58,307 bases of DNA from Candidatus Avidehalobacter gallistercoris (lineage in GTDB: Bacteria > Bacillota > Dehalobacteriia > UBA4068 > UBA4997): assembly GCA_018715045.1 (NCBI GenBank), contig DVMH01000015.1:1-58307 (forward strand). The letters run 5' to 3'. Positions 8,000 through 15,493 of the stretch are shown here, piece after piece. The translations under genes and the position numbers were made by a program. The notes under the pieces were generated by a model, which worked only from the letters and a program-made list of their open reading frames with translations, was not told the origin of the DNA and ran no database searches. How positions within the stretch are numbered: the first letter of the stretch is position 1; every line of letters starts with the position of its first letter.

Positions 8000-9386
8000 T
8001 TTGATTGAAAAAGCACGGTTTGCGGACTGGCTTTCAAAACCCGGCGTGCAGAGCCGTTTTGCAGCGGCGGAGCTGACGTTTGCTGAAAAATCTGGGCGGG
8101 CGGAAGAAGCTCTGGCCGCTGCCTTTGCGGCTAAAGAGGCGTTTTATAAGGCTGCCGCCCATCTTTTGGACGACAGCCGGGGCATATTCTGGCAGGCGGA
8201 ACTTTGGCGCGACGCGTCAGGCCGTCCGGAAATACATTTGCCGGAATCTTTGCGGGCAGAACTGTCGGCGCGTGGTGTAAACGATGTGCTGGTTAGCCTG
8301 ACGCATGACCGGGAACAGGTTTGCTGTGTCATACTGCTGGTGTGTGATAATCAGGCAAGCGGGGCGAGGCGCACGCTGACGGAACTGACGCCGCCGGGCT
8401 TTACGCCGCTTCATCTTGGTGCAGACGATTTGGTTGAGATCACGGCGGAGCTGGCGGCGTGTTGGCTGCCGCCGCGTTTGCGCTGTGCATATAAAGGCAC
8501 GTTTGGTCATGTTCTGGTGGTAGGCGGCTCGTCCAACTACCCCGGCGCGCCGCAGATGACGGCATTGGCCGCGTTAAAAGCGGGCGCGGGACTGGTGACG
8601 TTGGCGGTTCCAGAGAGTATAGCGCCGCCCGTTGCCGAGGTTATAAGCCAGCAGCTTGCCGCCCGGAACGGTTATCTGGATATGGGGTCGTTTCCGGTGT
8701 TGCAGGCGCTTTTCCCTGGCAAAATACCGGTCATTGGTATGGGGCTTTCGCGCGCGGCGGAAACGGTGGAACTGGCGGCGGGGCTGGCTGTTCTGCCCGG
8801 CGCCAAGGTGATTGATGCGGACGGGCTATATGCGTTGGCCGCGGCAGGTATTATGCCCACACAGGCGGTGCTGACCCCGCACAGCGGCGAGATGGCGCGC
8901 CTCTTGGGCATTACTCCGGCGGAGGTGGAGAATGACCGTTTAATTGCCGTGCGGCAGGCGGCGGCAAGGTTTAACGCAGTTGTGGTGCTGAAAGGCCATC
9001 GCACTTTAGTGGCTGCGCCGGACGGACGGTGTTATGTGAATAGCAGCGGCAACCCTGGTATGGCGACAGGAGGCAGCGGCGACGTTTTGGCAGGTATCAT
9101 TGGCGCGTGGCTGGCGCAGGGCATAGATTTGTTTCGGGCGGCGGCGTTTGGTGTGTATCTGCATGGGCTGGCAGGTGATTTGGCGGCTCAGGAACTAACG
9201 GAATACGCGATGAGCGCAACGGATATTATCAGCTTTCTGCCTGCGGCCTATAAACAGCTGCTGGTGGTGAGAAATAGCATTTTTAGCGCGGGAAACGTGG
9301 CAAAAGAGGGGAATGGACGTGCAGAAAATAAAAAACGTTTGGAAAATGACAGAGTGTGCTGTGCAGGGTCGACCAGCTTGGATTGA
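7977..9386 (+). CDS. Fusion of holo-ACP synthase (AcpS) and ADP-dependent NAD(P)HX dehydratase (NnrD)
   Basis: 469 residues with two enzymes. Residues 1-125 are AcpS: GIGVDLIE with metal-ligand Asp8, and AAKEAFYKA with Glu54, the enzyme that moves 4'-phosphopantetheine from CoA to acyl carrier protein. From about 150 to 430 is the ribokinase-like NnrD domain: KGTFGHVLVVGGS, the HSGEMARLLG segment and NPGMATGGSGDVLAG (about 357-371), which dehydrates damaged NADHX/NADPHX. No NnrE epimerase domain is present. The last 40 residues run past the usual NnrD end and overlap alr by 74 nt. AAAGGAGG precedes the ATG. In many Firmicutes acpS and nnr genes are neighbours; here they are one frame. Confidence 0.88.
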   Translation: MVLGIGVDLIEKARFADWLSKPGVQSRFAAAELTFAEKSGRAEEALAAAFAAKEAFYKAAAHLLDDSRGIFWQAELWRDASGRPEIHLPESLRAELSARGVNDVLVSLTHDREQVCCVILLVCDNQASGARRTLTELTPPGFTPLHLGADDLVEITAELAACWLPPRLRCAYKGTFGHVLVVGGSSNYPGAPQMTALAALKAGAGLVTLAVPESIAPPVAEVISQQLAARNGYLDMGSFPVLQALFPGKIPVIGMGLSRAAETVELAAGLAVLPGAKVIDADGLYALAAAGIMPTQAVLTPHSGEMARLLGITPAEVENDRLIAVRQAAARFNAVVVLKGHRTLVAAPDGRCYVNSSGNPGMATGGSGDVLAGIIGAWLAQGIDLFRAAAFGVYLHGLAGDLAAQELTEYAMSATDIISFLPAAYKQLLVVRNSIFSAGNVAKEGNGRAENKKRLENDRVCCAGSTSLD

Positions 9387-10500
9387 GATAGATATGGCAG
9401 CGCTTAAGGCCAATTTTGCCGAGATACGCCGGGCGGCGGGGGATTGTCTGGTGACGGCGGTGGTGAAGGCCGACGCTTACGGGCATGGCGCGGTTAAGGT
9501 GGCGGAGTGTCTGCTGGCAGAGGGTGCGGCAGGTCTGGCAGTGGCGACGCTGGGCGAAGCCATGCAGCTGCGTGCTGCTGGTATAGAGGCTCCAATAATG
9601 CTGCTTTCGCCGCTGGCGCTTGCTGACGCGAACGTGGTATTAGCGCTGCAAAATCATATTATAGTGCCCGTTTTTTCGTATGAAACGGCGGAATTGCTTG
9701 ACCATTTGGTGGCTTCCTTTACCGATAAACTCGATGAGCCGCTCTCAGTGCAGCTGGTGTTGGATACCGGTATGGGAAGGATTGGTCTTGCCATGCATGA
9801 CGCAGCGGTTGCCGAGGCGGTGAAGATCGCCAATATGCCGCATATCAAGCTGGTGGGAATGTTCTCGCACTTTGCCACGGCGGACGAGTCTGATAAGACA
9901 TATGCTGAGCAACAGCTGGCTGCGTTTGATGCGTTTGCGGCAAAGCTGGCTGCGGCGGGGCTGAAAGTGCCCTGTCTGCACATTGCCAACAGCGCGGCGT
10001 TGATGGAAATGCCCCAGGCGCGGCATGACATGGTGCGGGCTGGCATTATTCTCTACGGTTATTATCCTTCTGCGGAGGTTGACAAGAGTATTCTTCGCCT
10101 GACCCCGGTTATGAGCATTAAGGCGCAGCTGACGCACGTAAAGCGGGTGCCAGCGGGAACGGCGATAAGCTATGGCCGCACGTATATAACTGACGCACCG
10201 GCAGATATTGCTACCATTCCGGTTGGCTATGCCGATGGTTGGCGGCGGCTGATGAGCAACAATGGCTGCGTGCTGGTGCATGGGCAGCGTGCACCGATCG
10301 TGGGGCGTGTCTGCATGGATCAGTTTATGGTGGACGTGACGGGGCTTGGCGCCAAAGTTGGCGATATGGCGGTAATGCTGGGGCGGCAGGGCGACGAGAT
10401 GATTGACGCGGAGGAAATCGCGGCTCGCTGTGGCACTATCAGTTATGAAATTTTGAGTGCGCTGTTGCCTCGTCTGCCAAGGAAGTATATAAACGAATAG
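9313..10500 (+). CDS. alr: Alanine racemase
   Basis: About 395 residues, PLP-dependent interconversion of L- and D-alanine for peptidoglycan. The PLP lysine lies in AVVKADAYGHG (about residues 50-60). The catalytic tyrosine region is present as SYGRTYIT, followed by PVGYADGW and VGRVCMDQFMVDV. The start is uncertain: ATG 9313, GTG 9319 (better spaced from GAGGGG) and ATG 9346 are all in frame. Every choice overlaps the end of the AcpS-NnrD frame, implying translational coupling. alr beside acpS is a common Firmicute arrangement. Confidence 0.92.
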   Translation: MDVQKIKNVWKMTECAVQGRPAWIEIDMAALKANFAEIRRAAGDCLVTAVVKADAYGHGAVKVAECLLAEGAAGLAVATLGEAMQLRAAGIEAPIMLLSPLALADANVVLALQNHIIVPVFSYETAELLDHLVASFTDKLDEPLSVQLVLDTGMGRIGLAMHDAAVAEAVKIANMPHIKLVGMFSHFATADESDKTYAEQQLAAFDAFAAKLAAAGLKVPCLHIANSAALMEMPQARHDMVRAGIILYGYYPSAEVDKSILRLTPVMSIKAQLTHVKRVPAGTAISYGRTYITDAPADIATIPVGYADGWRRLMSNNGCVLVHGQRAPIVGRVCMDQFMVDVTGLGAKVGDMAVMLGRQGDEMIDAEEIAARCGTISYEILSALLPRLPRKYINE

Positions 10501-10828
10501 ATATAAACGCTATGGCGGCATATCTGCTTTGTTGTCAGGTGATAAGCTTTATCCATATACTTTGGCGCTTTTATAAAGTATTATTATATTATAAAATAAG
10601 TTCCAATTCGATGATGTGTTCTTGGTCTTAAGTCTTGAATATCAGAGTGAATACAGCGAATAAATACCCAAAACTGTCCAGATATGGGTATTACTTTTGG
10701 TTATATAACAAAGACCAATTTCCGCAGGCAGTTTAAGGGCACTGGGAAAGCGTCGGTAGCAATCCAGGCTATCCTGAAGATTTTGCCTCTATATCAATAT
10801 AACCATATTTTAGTTTGGAGGATTTCAT
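10501..10828. other. Gene-free junction between core DNA and accessory island
   Basis: About 330 bases, visibly richer in A+T than the alr side. I see a possible promoter (TTGGCG 10562-10567, 17-bp spacer, TATATT 10585-10590) and a weak hairpin with AATACCCA/TGGGTATT arms (10663-10670, 10685-10692). No credible gene; the short frame crossing into the lipoprotein gene is a shadow. Confidence 0.4.
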
Positions 10829-11431
10829 ATGAGAAAGTTTGCTCTTGCTTTGGGCTTGGCATTGGCAGTGGCTTTAGCATTTGCTGGGTGCCAATCTGAA
10901 ACCGGCGGGGAGGCTGTCCTGTTTCTGACAGAACCGGGGGTATCTCCAAACGGGAATGAAACTGAAACTACCCAATCTGCAACGAAAGAACTTGAATATG
11001 ATAAAATCCCTATGGTAATGGTGGCTGGTAAGCTCTACTATGATACCGGAAAAGAAAGCAGTATTGATGCTCGTTGCGGGGTGATGGATGGGGAAATCAC
11101 TTCGACCGTTGATGGCTCCGAAACGCCGACAGCGGATGATCAGTCTAATTTTGGAACTGGCTTTGGATATCAATACGGCGCTGATGATACCATAGAGATT
11201 TTTATGAATGAGAAGTGGATGGTCTTTGAACACAGGGCAGGAAGTGGAAGTCAGGTTCGGTTTGGAAGCAGATGGATAGATCAAGACAATCTTTCTGAAG
11301 AAACACTGGAATGGATTGCTTGGTATAACAGTTTGTCCGAGGAGGAGCAGCTGGCTGTCAGCGATATCCCTGCTGAGCTGCTGGATGCAAGTGGGATTTC
11401 CGCAGTAGATGACGCAGATGCTTCGGCATAG
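10829..11431 (+). CDS. Secreted lipoprotein of unknown function
   Basis: 200 residues. The N-terminus MRKFALALGLALAVALAFAGC has a basic start, hydrophobic core and FAGC lipobox, so Cys21 should be lipidated and the protein anchored outside the cytoplasmic membrane. A Thr/Glu/Asn-rich linker follows. The middle holds a small beta-rich region, and the end carries an acidic WYNSLSEEEQLAVSDIPAEL segment that I associate with assorted clostridial lipoproteins. TTGGAGG precedes the ATG. It stands alone between alr and the PadR unit. Function is not inferable. Confidence 0.75.
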   Translation: MRKFALALGLALAVALAFAGCQSETGGEAVLFLTEPGVSPNGNETETTQSATKELEYDKIPMVMVAGKLYYDTGKESSIDARCGVMDGEITSTVDGSETPTADDQSNFGTGFGYQYGADDTIEIFMNEKWMVFEHRAGSGSQVRFGSRWIDQDNLSEETLEWIAWYNSLSEEEQLAVSDIPAELLDASGISAVDDADASA

Positions 11432-11608
11432 AAAGATGAATTGTGTATCTTTCCCCTTACGCCAGAAGCGGCAGAGTAACAGTATAAGCGGCAACGGATT
11501 GATAGAATTCGAACAGAATGATACGGCTAATAGTAATGCTCATGTTACATCGAGAAGCAGAAATAAATAAGACAAGAATAGGCTGCACCATGCTATTGCG
11601 AAAATATA

Positions 11609-11646
11609 AAAGCCATTGTATCAATCAATACAGATACAATGGCTTT
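11609..11646. repeat. Perfect 14-bp inverted repeat, possible terminator
   Basis: AAAGCCATTGTATC (11609-11622) and its exact complement (11633-11646) are separated by 10 bases. There is no strong T-run after it on either strand, so terminator function is plausible but weak. It separates the lipoprotein gene from the PadR unit. Confidence 0.5.
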
Positions 11647-11674
11647 AGTAATTGTTACTTTTCTTTGAAATTCA

Positions 11675-11723
11675 TTGACAGCTATTACGGTTAGTGATAT
11701 ATTTATTACAGTAAACGTAATAA
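11675..11723 (+). promoter_or_regulatory. Consensus promoter and PadR operator
   Basis: TTGACA (11675-11680), exactly 17 bp, TATATT (11698-11703). Overlapping the -10 end is the perfect dyad TTATTAC-N7-GTAATAA (11703-11723), ending right at the ribosome-binding site. A second, imperfect TATTAC...GTGATA dyad lies in the spacer (11683-11699). Binding there would block transcription, so autorepression by the downstream PadR protein is likely. Confidence 0.7.
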
Positions 11724-11734
11724 GGAGAGGCGAT

Positions 11735-12058
11735 ATGCGAGATAATGTGAAAGGCGGTGCGCTTACAGAAGTGACATTTTATGTTTTGCTTTCTCTCTAT
11801 CGACCCAAACATGGCTATGCTGTTATGCAGTTTATTGAAGAAAAAACAGGCGGTCGCCTGTCTTTGGGTGCAGGCACTTTATATGGTGCGTTAAACTCTT
11901 TACAGGAAAAAGGTTGGATTATGCTCTGCGGAGATCGTGAGGATAGAAAAAAAGAATATCTCATTACCTCACAGGGAAAAGAAGTTGCTGAAAAAGAGCT
12001 GAACAGGCTACATGAGCTTGTGAGTGTTGCTACGGAAATAGTTGGAGGCACAGTATGA
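11735..12058 (+). CDS. PadR family transcriptional regulator
   Basis: 107 residues. The winged-helix PadR domain is clear: GALTEVTFYVLLSLYRPKHGYAVMQFIEEKTGGRLSLGAGTLYGALNSLQEKGWI, with the recognition helix around residues 45-57 and a wing with the EDRKKEYLIT pattern. A short C-terminal helix provides dimerisation. The start at 11735 is chosen for its AAGGAGAGG site. Its stop overlaps the start of the DUF2812 gene (ATGA). PadR/DUF2812 pairs are common in Firmicutes; the ligand is unknown. Confidence 0.85.
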   Translation: MRDNVKGGALTEVTFYVLLSLYRPKHGYAVMQFIEEKTGGRLSLGAGTLYGALNSLQEKGWIMLCGDREDRKKEYLITSQGKEVAEKELNRLHELVSVATEIVGGTV

Positions 12059-12642
12059 ACAAAAAATGTTATCGTTTCTTTGGTGGGCTGTTGACCTCAC
12101 AAGCAAACTGGCTAAATAAAATGTCTGAAAAAGGTTATCGTCTTGTTCAGGCAGGAAAAATGTTATATGAATTTGAAGAATGTAAACCTAATCAAGTACA
12201 ATATTGTGTGGAGTTTATCGGGCAGAAATCAAAAGCAAAGGCACAGGACTATCGTGATTTCCTTGAGGATATGGGCTATAAGGTATTCTATAAAAATATC
12301 AATCTCAATTACTCTGTTGGTAAAGCGCGTTGGCGGCCGTGGGCTGAAAAAGGCGGGCGTATTGCAACAAATTCTACAACCTTTAATCGAGAACTATTGA
12401 TTGTAGAAAAGGAGAATGACGGAAAACCGTTTGAACTGCACACTTCTTTGGAAGATAAAGAAAGTTACTATTGCGGATTGCGTAATCCGTGGTTATTCCT
12501 GCTGTTTATGTTTGCTATACTGGGGGTAGTTAATCATTCCCTCGTTTCTCTTGTTGCATCCGTGATATTTGTTATTCCTGTTATTATATATCAAATGCAG
12601 ATTATGAAAGTTAGGCGTGAAGCAAAGACCAGGGAATGGTAA
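12055..12642 (+). CDS. DUF2812 domain membrane protein
   Basis: 195 residues. The soluble N-terminal DUF2812 region (about 1-130) includes ANWLNKMSEKGYRLV and YCVEFIGQKSKAKAQDYRDFLEDMGYKVFYKN. It is followed by two hydrophobic helices near 145-165 and 168-187 and a basic C-terminal tail. It is translationally coupled to padR by a 4-nt overlap. The family is unassigned; the pairing suggests a membrane-associated partner whose level is set by the PadR protein. Confidence 0.8.
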   Translation: MNKKCYRFFGGLLTSQANWLNKMSEKGYRLVQAGKMLYEFEECKPNQVQYCVEFIGQKSKAKAQDYRDFLEDMGYKVFYKNINLNYSVGKARWRPWAEKGGRIATNSTTFNRELLIVEKENDGKPFELHTSLEDKESYYCGLRNPWLFLLFMFAILGVVNHSLVSLVASVIFVIPVIIYQMQIMKVRREAKTREW

Positions 12643-12648
12643 TGCCTT

Positions 12649-12711
12649 ATGGAAGTGGCCGCATCATATGAAAAATGGGTGAAATGCCCTATTTGCAAAA
12701 ACACAAAATGA
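12649..12711 (+). pseudogene. Remnant of Cys-rich KTR domain protein
   Basis: A 20-codon frame reads EKWVKCPICKNTK and stops. This matches the first zinc knuckle (W-V-x-C-P-x-C-x-N-K-T-R) of the Cys-rich KTR proteins carried by Firmicute transposons; the second knuckle is absent. It lacks a convincing ribosome-binding site. Truncated debris. Confidence 0.5.
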
Positions 12712-12803
12712 ACTGAGGCAGGAAAAAGACCTACGCTGTGACCAGCAGCTTGCAAAGGAGTTGTGAAAAAACACCTTGCCGTTGAAGAGCTTACACTATC
12801 CTC

Positions 12804-12926
12804 TTGCGGGAAATGATGGAGAAAATCGTGGCGCATGAGTGCAGCTATGACGAGAACGGCACCAGCAGACAGAACATAGAGATTTATTACAGCTTTGTCG
12901 GCAAGATAGACTTGCCGGAAGCCTAA
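12804..12926 (+). pseudogene. C-terminal fragment of a large serine recombinase (DUF4368-like)
   Basis: The open frame reads LREMMEKIVAHECSYDEN...RQNIEIYYSFVGKIDLPEA and stops. This has the shape of the last 40 residues of TnpX/DUF4368 recombinases: helix, then a beta strand ending YYxFVGKI. All catalytic parts are missing. It is distinct from the nearly full-length recombinase at 18.9-20.6 kb, so it marks an older element. Confidence 0.6.
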
Positions 12927-13287
12927 ACTGCCCGACCTATCCGATGTAATCGCGAAAAGACGGATAGGAACGGCAAATTTTTTTACACTTCTATTACTTC
13001 TTTATCGCAAATCAGCAAAGAGGCGGGGTTTATCACAGTTCCTGCCTCTTATTCTGTCTTCAAATGAATAAATCTACATTCGTTTGGGTTAACTCCGCTC
13101 CTGGAACACAAAAGGGAATTGGGCGTAAAATAAAAATGCCTCTGCCATTTGGTAAATGCCGATAAGGAAGTTTTAGAAGCAAACTAAATTAACGGCTGAC
13201 AAACAGGGAGCAAAAAGGCGGCATTGCACTATTTTTAGTGCGATACCGCCTTTTGACATCGTACAACTTCCTGTAACAAATTACTAC
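12927..13287. other. Gene-free stretch with hairpins
   Basis: CCTATCCG/CGGATAGG (12936-12943, 12961-12968) followed by a T-run could terminate leftover rightward transcription. A second imperfect hairpin with AAGAGGC/GCCTCTT arms lies near 13016-13050, and the strong terminator is at 13212-13254. I see no coding potential. Confidence 0.4.
13212..13254. terminator. Bidirectional terminator downstream of the 41-residue protein gene
   Basis: Stem AAAAGGCGG...GCACTA / TAGTGC...CCGCCTTTT with two internal mismatches and a T-rich loop. The A-run on one side and T-run on the other make it usable in both directions. It ends the minus-strand 13288-13707 gene pair. Confidence 0.75.
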
Positions 13288-13413
13288 TTAGTGCTTTTCA
13301 TATTTATGATTAGCTAAAGTTTTTCCCGCTTTACTTTTAGCACTTTTACTTGAAGATTTTGTTGCTAAGGTTTTTCCAGCAGCCCCAACTTTTCCGCCGT
13401 GATGAACAGCCAT
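13288..13413 (-). CDS. 41-residue basic protein, unknown function
   Basis: A short gene with a strong GAAAGGAG site before its ATG. The product starts MAVHHGGKVGAAGKT and is composed mostly of Lys, Ser, Ala, Gly and His, ending ANHKYEKH. The composition is that of a nucleic-acid-binding or disordered small protein. It contains an imperfect internal repeat, AGKTLA, once near residue 12 and once near 32. It is 15 nt downstream of the DUF3892 gene and followed by a strong terminator, so the two form one minus-strand unit. Confidence 0.65.
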   Translation of the reverse strand: MAVHHGGKVGAAGKTLATKSSSKSAKSKAGKTLANHKYEKH

Positions 13414-13428
13414 ACTCTTTCACTCCTT

Positions 13429-13707
13429 TCATACTCTTGGTAATTTAAGTAAATTGTCTCGTTCTGTATCATTAGGTTCTGAACGAACATATTTTTCACC
13501 GCGGGAGCTTAATGCAGGCAATACATCAGGATAAGGAGAAATATAGACTTTGATACTTCCGGGATTCTTTTTTAAATAATCATAAAGAACAGACTTTTTA
13601 AAGTATCCCGGATTATTGCAACCGTCAATGTAAATTTCTTCAATCTCCTGAACATTGTTTGAGTTACTACACCCGTATTTCATTTTGATTTTTTTTGCGT
13701 ACATCAT
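13429..13707 (-). CDS. DUF3892 domain protein
   Basis: 92 residues. The segment MKYGCSNSNNVQEIEEIYIDGCNNPGYFKKSVLYDYLKKNPGSIKVYI fits the short DUF3892 domain. The rest includes a polar tail ending in LLKLPRV. There is no signal peptide or membrane helix. AAGGAGG precedes two adjacent ATG codons; either may be used. Function is unknown. It is divergent from the XRE/ImmA pair and cotranscribed with the 41-residue protein gene. Confidence 0.65.
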   Translation of the reverse strand: MMYAKKIKMKYGCSNSNNVQEIEEIYIDGCNNPGYFKKSVLYDYLKKNPGSIKVYISPYPDVLPALSSRGEKYVRSEPNDTERDNLLKLPRV

Positions 13708-13917
13708 AATGTGTACCTCCTTTTAAAAATCTCCAGATAGATTGGTATCTTGTATAGGAAGGCACGACACATACAAGATATAGCGATTGTTTTTTCGGTG
13801 CTAAAATGTTAAAATAAGTACAGGAAGTTGGTGCTAAATTCTTATGAAAGTGCCGTTAGAGAGGGCAACAGAGAGTGAGTGCGAATCATAATCTGTTGTC
13901 TTTTTTATACAACTACC

Positions 13918-14003
13918 GTTCCATCTGTGCAACAATAGTATATCACATTTGTTCCTTAAATGCAACACCTTTTGTTGCTTTTGTGGAACGGTCATGTTAT
14001 ACT
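13918..14003 (+). promoter_or_regulatory. XRE promoter with three operator copies
   Basis: Promoter TTGCTT (13975-13980), 17-bp spacer, TATACT (13998-14003). Three copies of GTTCC-N5-WGCAACA lie over and upstream of it: plus strand 13918-13934 and 13951-13967 (33 bp apart), and minus strand 13989-13973. The inverted third copy covers the -35, and copies two and three together make a GCAACA-N5-TGTTGC dyad. This looks like a cooperative autorepression site for the XRE regulator. Confidence 0.7.
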
Positions 14004-14024
14004 CTTTTTGAAAGGAGTGTTCGT

Positions 14025-14372
14025 ATGGAAAATTCATTTGGAAAATATCTTGTCCATTTAAGAGAACAGAAATCAATTAGTCAAAGAAAACTAGCTGAAT
14101 TAGCTGGCGTAACTAATTCAACAATCAGCCGGCTTGAAGCTGATTTGGTAACACCTGACTTAAAAACTCTTGAAAAACTTGCTAATGCTTTAAAGATTGA
14201 CAAAGCATTATTGCTAACAAAATGTGGATATAGTGAAATACCTGAGGAGTTTGTTATAATAGCACGTAAAACAGGAGAATTATCAGAGGAGAAACGAGCA
14301 GAAGCATATAAAATATTTAATGATACCATTGATAGATTTCTTCTTGATGATGACGACGATGAGGAGGATTGA
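14025..14372 (+). CDS. XRE family repressor (ImmR-like)
   Basis: 115 residues. A Cro/C1 helix-turn-helix occupies residues 5-65 (FGKYLVHLREQKSISQRKLAELAGVTNSTISRLE). A helical C-terminal part ends in an acidic run DDDDDEED. AAAGGAG lies upstream of ATG 14025. It is followed 2 nt later by an ImmA-type peptidase gene, the pair that controls excision genes in ICEBs1-like elements: the peptidase cleaves the repressor on DNA damage or signalling. Likely represses its own promoter and element genes. Confidence 0.85.
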   Translation: MENSFGKYLVHLREQKSISQRKLAELAGVTNSTISRLEADLVTPDLKTLEKLANALKIDKALLLTKCGYSEIPEEFVIIARKTGELSEEKRAEAYKIFNDTIDRFLLDDDDDEED

Positions 14373-14374
14373 TT

Positions 14375-15010
14375 ATGCGTTACGACTGGGCGAAAATTAC
14401 CTCCTTAGCGTATTTAACATTATTAGAACTTGATATACATGAATTTCCTATACCTGCTAAAAAAATCAGATGTAAAGATGTTATAATTTGTAGCTATCAA
14501 AAGTATGCTAAAAAAACCGGGCTACCTATTGAAAAAATAACACTTGGACATGAATTAGAAGATGCTTTTCTTCTTAAAGGGTTACGTCCCCATGTTACAC
14601 TAATTTTATATAACAAAGAAAAATATGGTCCTCGAATGAAACATACTTTGTGGCATGAAATTGGACATATTAAATGTGGACATAAAAAGCATAGTGAACA
14701 AGAAGAAATTGAAGCACATTTCTTTGCCGCACAAGCGAATGCCCCCAATATTTTAATTAAAGCCATATCCCAACGAGGATATTCTATCAATGTTCCATTT
14801 TTAGTAGAATGTTTTGGACTAAGCAAAGAAGCGGCGGAGAAAAAAATGGAGTATCTGCAAAAATATAGTTTCAATCATAGTAATGAATATGATGACCTTG
14901 TACAGTTACAATTTGCTCAATATTTGAACCAAAAATATCCCACCAAAACTAACCACTATTATGATGATTACTTTGAGGATATGGAAAAAGAACGTCAAGG
15001 GTGGTATTGA
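14375..15010 (+). CDS. ImmA/IrrE family metallopeptidase
   Basis: 211 residues. The zinc-peptidase motif HEIGHIKCGH lies near residues 93-102, with a downstream Glu in the EEIEAHFFAA segment as expected for the third ligand. The C-terminal region is helical and ends in a Tyr/Asp-rich tail. GAGGAGG precedes ATG 14375. By family precedent it cleaves the adjacent XRE repressor and so derepresses the element. Confidence 0.88.
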   Translation: MRYDWAKITSLAYLTLLELDIHEFPIPAKKIRCKDVIICSYQKYAKKTGLPIEKITLGHELEDAFLLKGLRPHVTLILYNKEKYGPRMKHTLWHEIGHIKCGHKKHSEQEEIEAHFFAAQANAPNILIKAISQRGYSINVPFLVECFGLSKEAAEKKMEYLQKYSFNHSNEYDDLVQLQFAQYLNQKYPTKTNHYYDDYFEDMEKERQGWY

Positions 15011-15224
15011 AAAAATATAATTTTAAAGATAGGTATTTTGTTACGCAGTAAAAAACGCTATTTTGAGGATATGAATATAAAACTCTTGCCTTACTTTGTA
15101 CACTCTCGGTAAGCCGCATAAATCAAAGACTTTTTTCCTTCTACTCCGTAACATATCATACTGAATTGAGAGCGTAAGCGGTCTATCCGATTGCGCTCTC
15201 TTGATTGCCCGACAGCAAAGACGG

Positions 15225-15275
15225 AAACAGTCGTCAAGGACGCTTGTGCGAAGTTTATCCTTGACGACTGTTTTT
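15225..15275. terminator. Long perfect hairpin downstream of the HTH/sigma pair
   Basis: AAACAGTCGTCAAGGA (15225-15240) and its exact complement (15258-15273), 17-base loop, T5 on the plus-strand side (15271-15275). It lies between convergent units (ImmA gene and the minus-strand HTH gene) and can end both. Another hairpin, GAGAGCG/CGCTCTC, lies just upstream near 15168-15200. Confidence 0.7.
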
Positions 15276-15289
15276 GGCTTTGCTATCTG

Positions 15290-15493
15290 TTACATGTCAA
15301 ATCGGAACTGCAAGATAGCTTTGATAAGCTGTGCTTTTAAGCGGTCTTGAATATCGGCGTTGATATGTCCACGATAAGTAGACAGATATCTTATGCGCGC
15401 TGTATAATGCCGCAATACTGTGTCTATCGCTTCCGGCTCTCCGGCAACAGCTTTTTCAATGGTTTCAAAGGGTATCAGCTTCTTATTCCTCAT
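15290..15493 (-). CDS. Helix-turn-helix domain protein of conjugative transposons (Tn916 Orf8-like)
   Basis: 67 residues: IPFETIEKAVAGEPEAIDTVLRHYTARIRYLST followed by a basic helix and ending AILQFRFDM. This is the HTH_16 pattern of small proteins that accompany the Tn916-type sigma factor. It overlaps the sigma-factor gene by 11 nt and lies downstream of it. In Tn916 relatives these gene products influence transposon gene expression. Confidence 0.75.
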   Translation of the reverse strand: MRNKKLIPFETIEKAVAGEPEAIDTVLRHYTARIRYLSTYRGHINADIQDRLKAQLIKAILQFRFDM

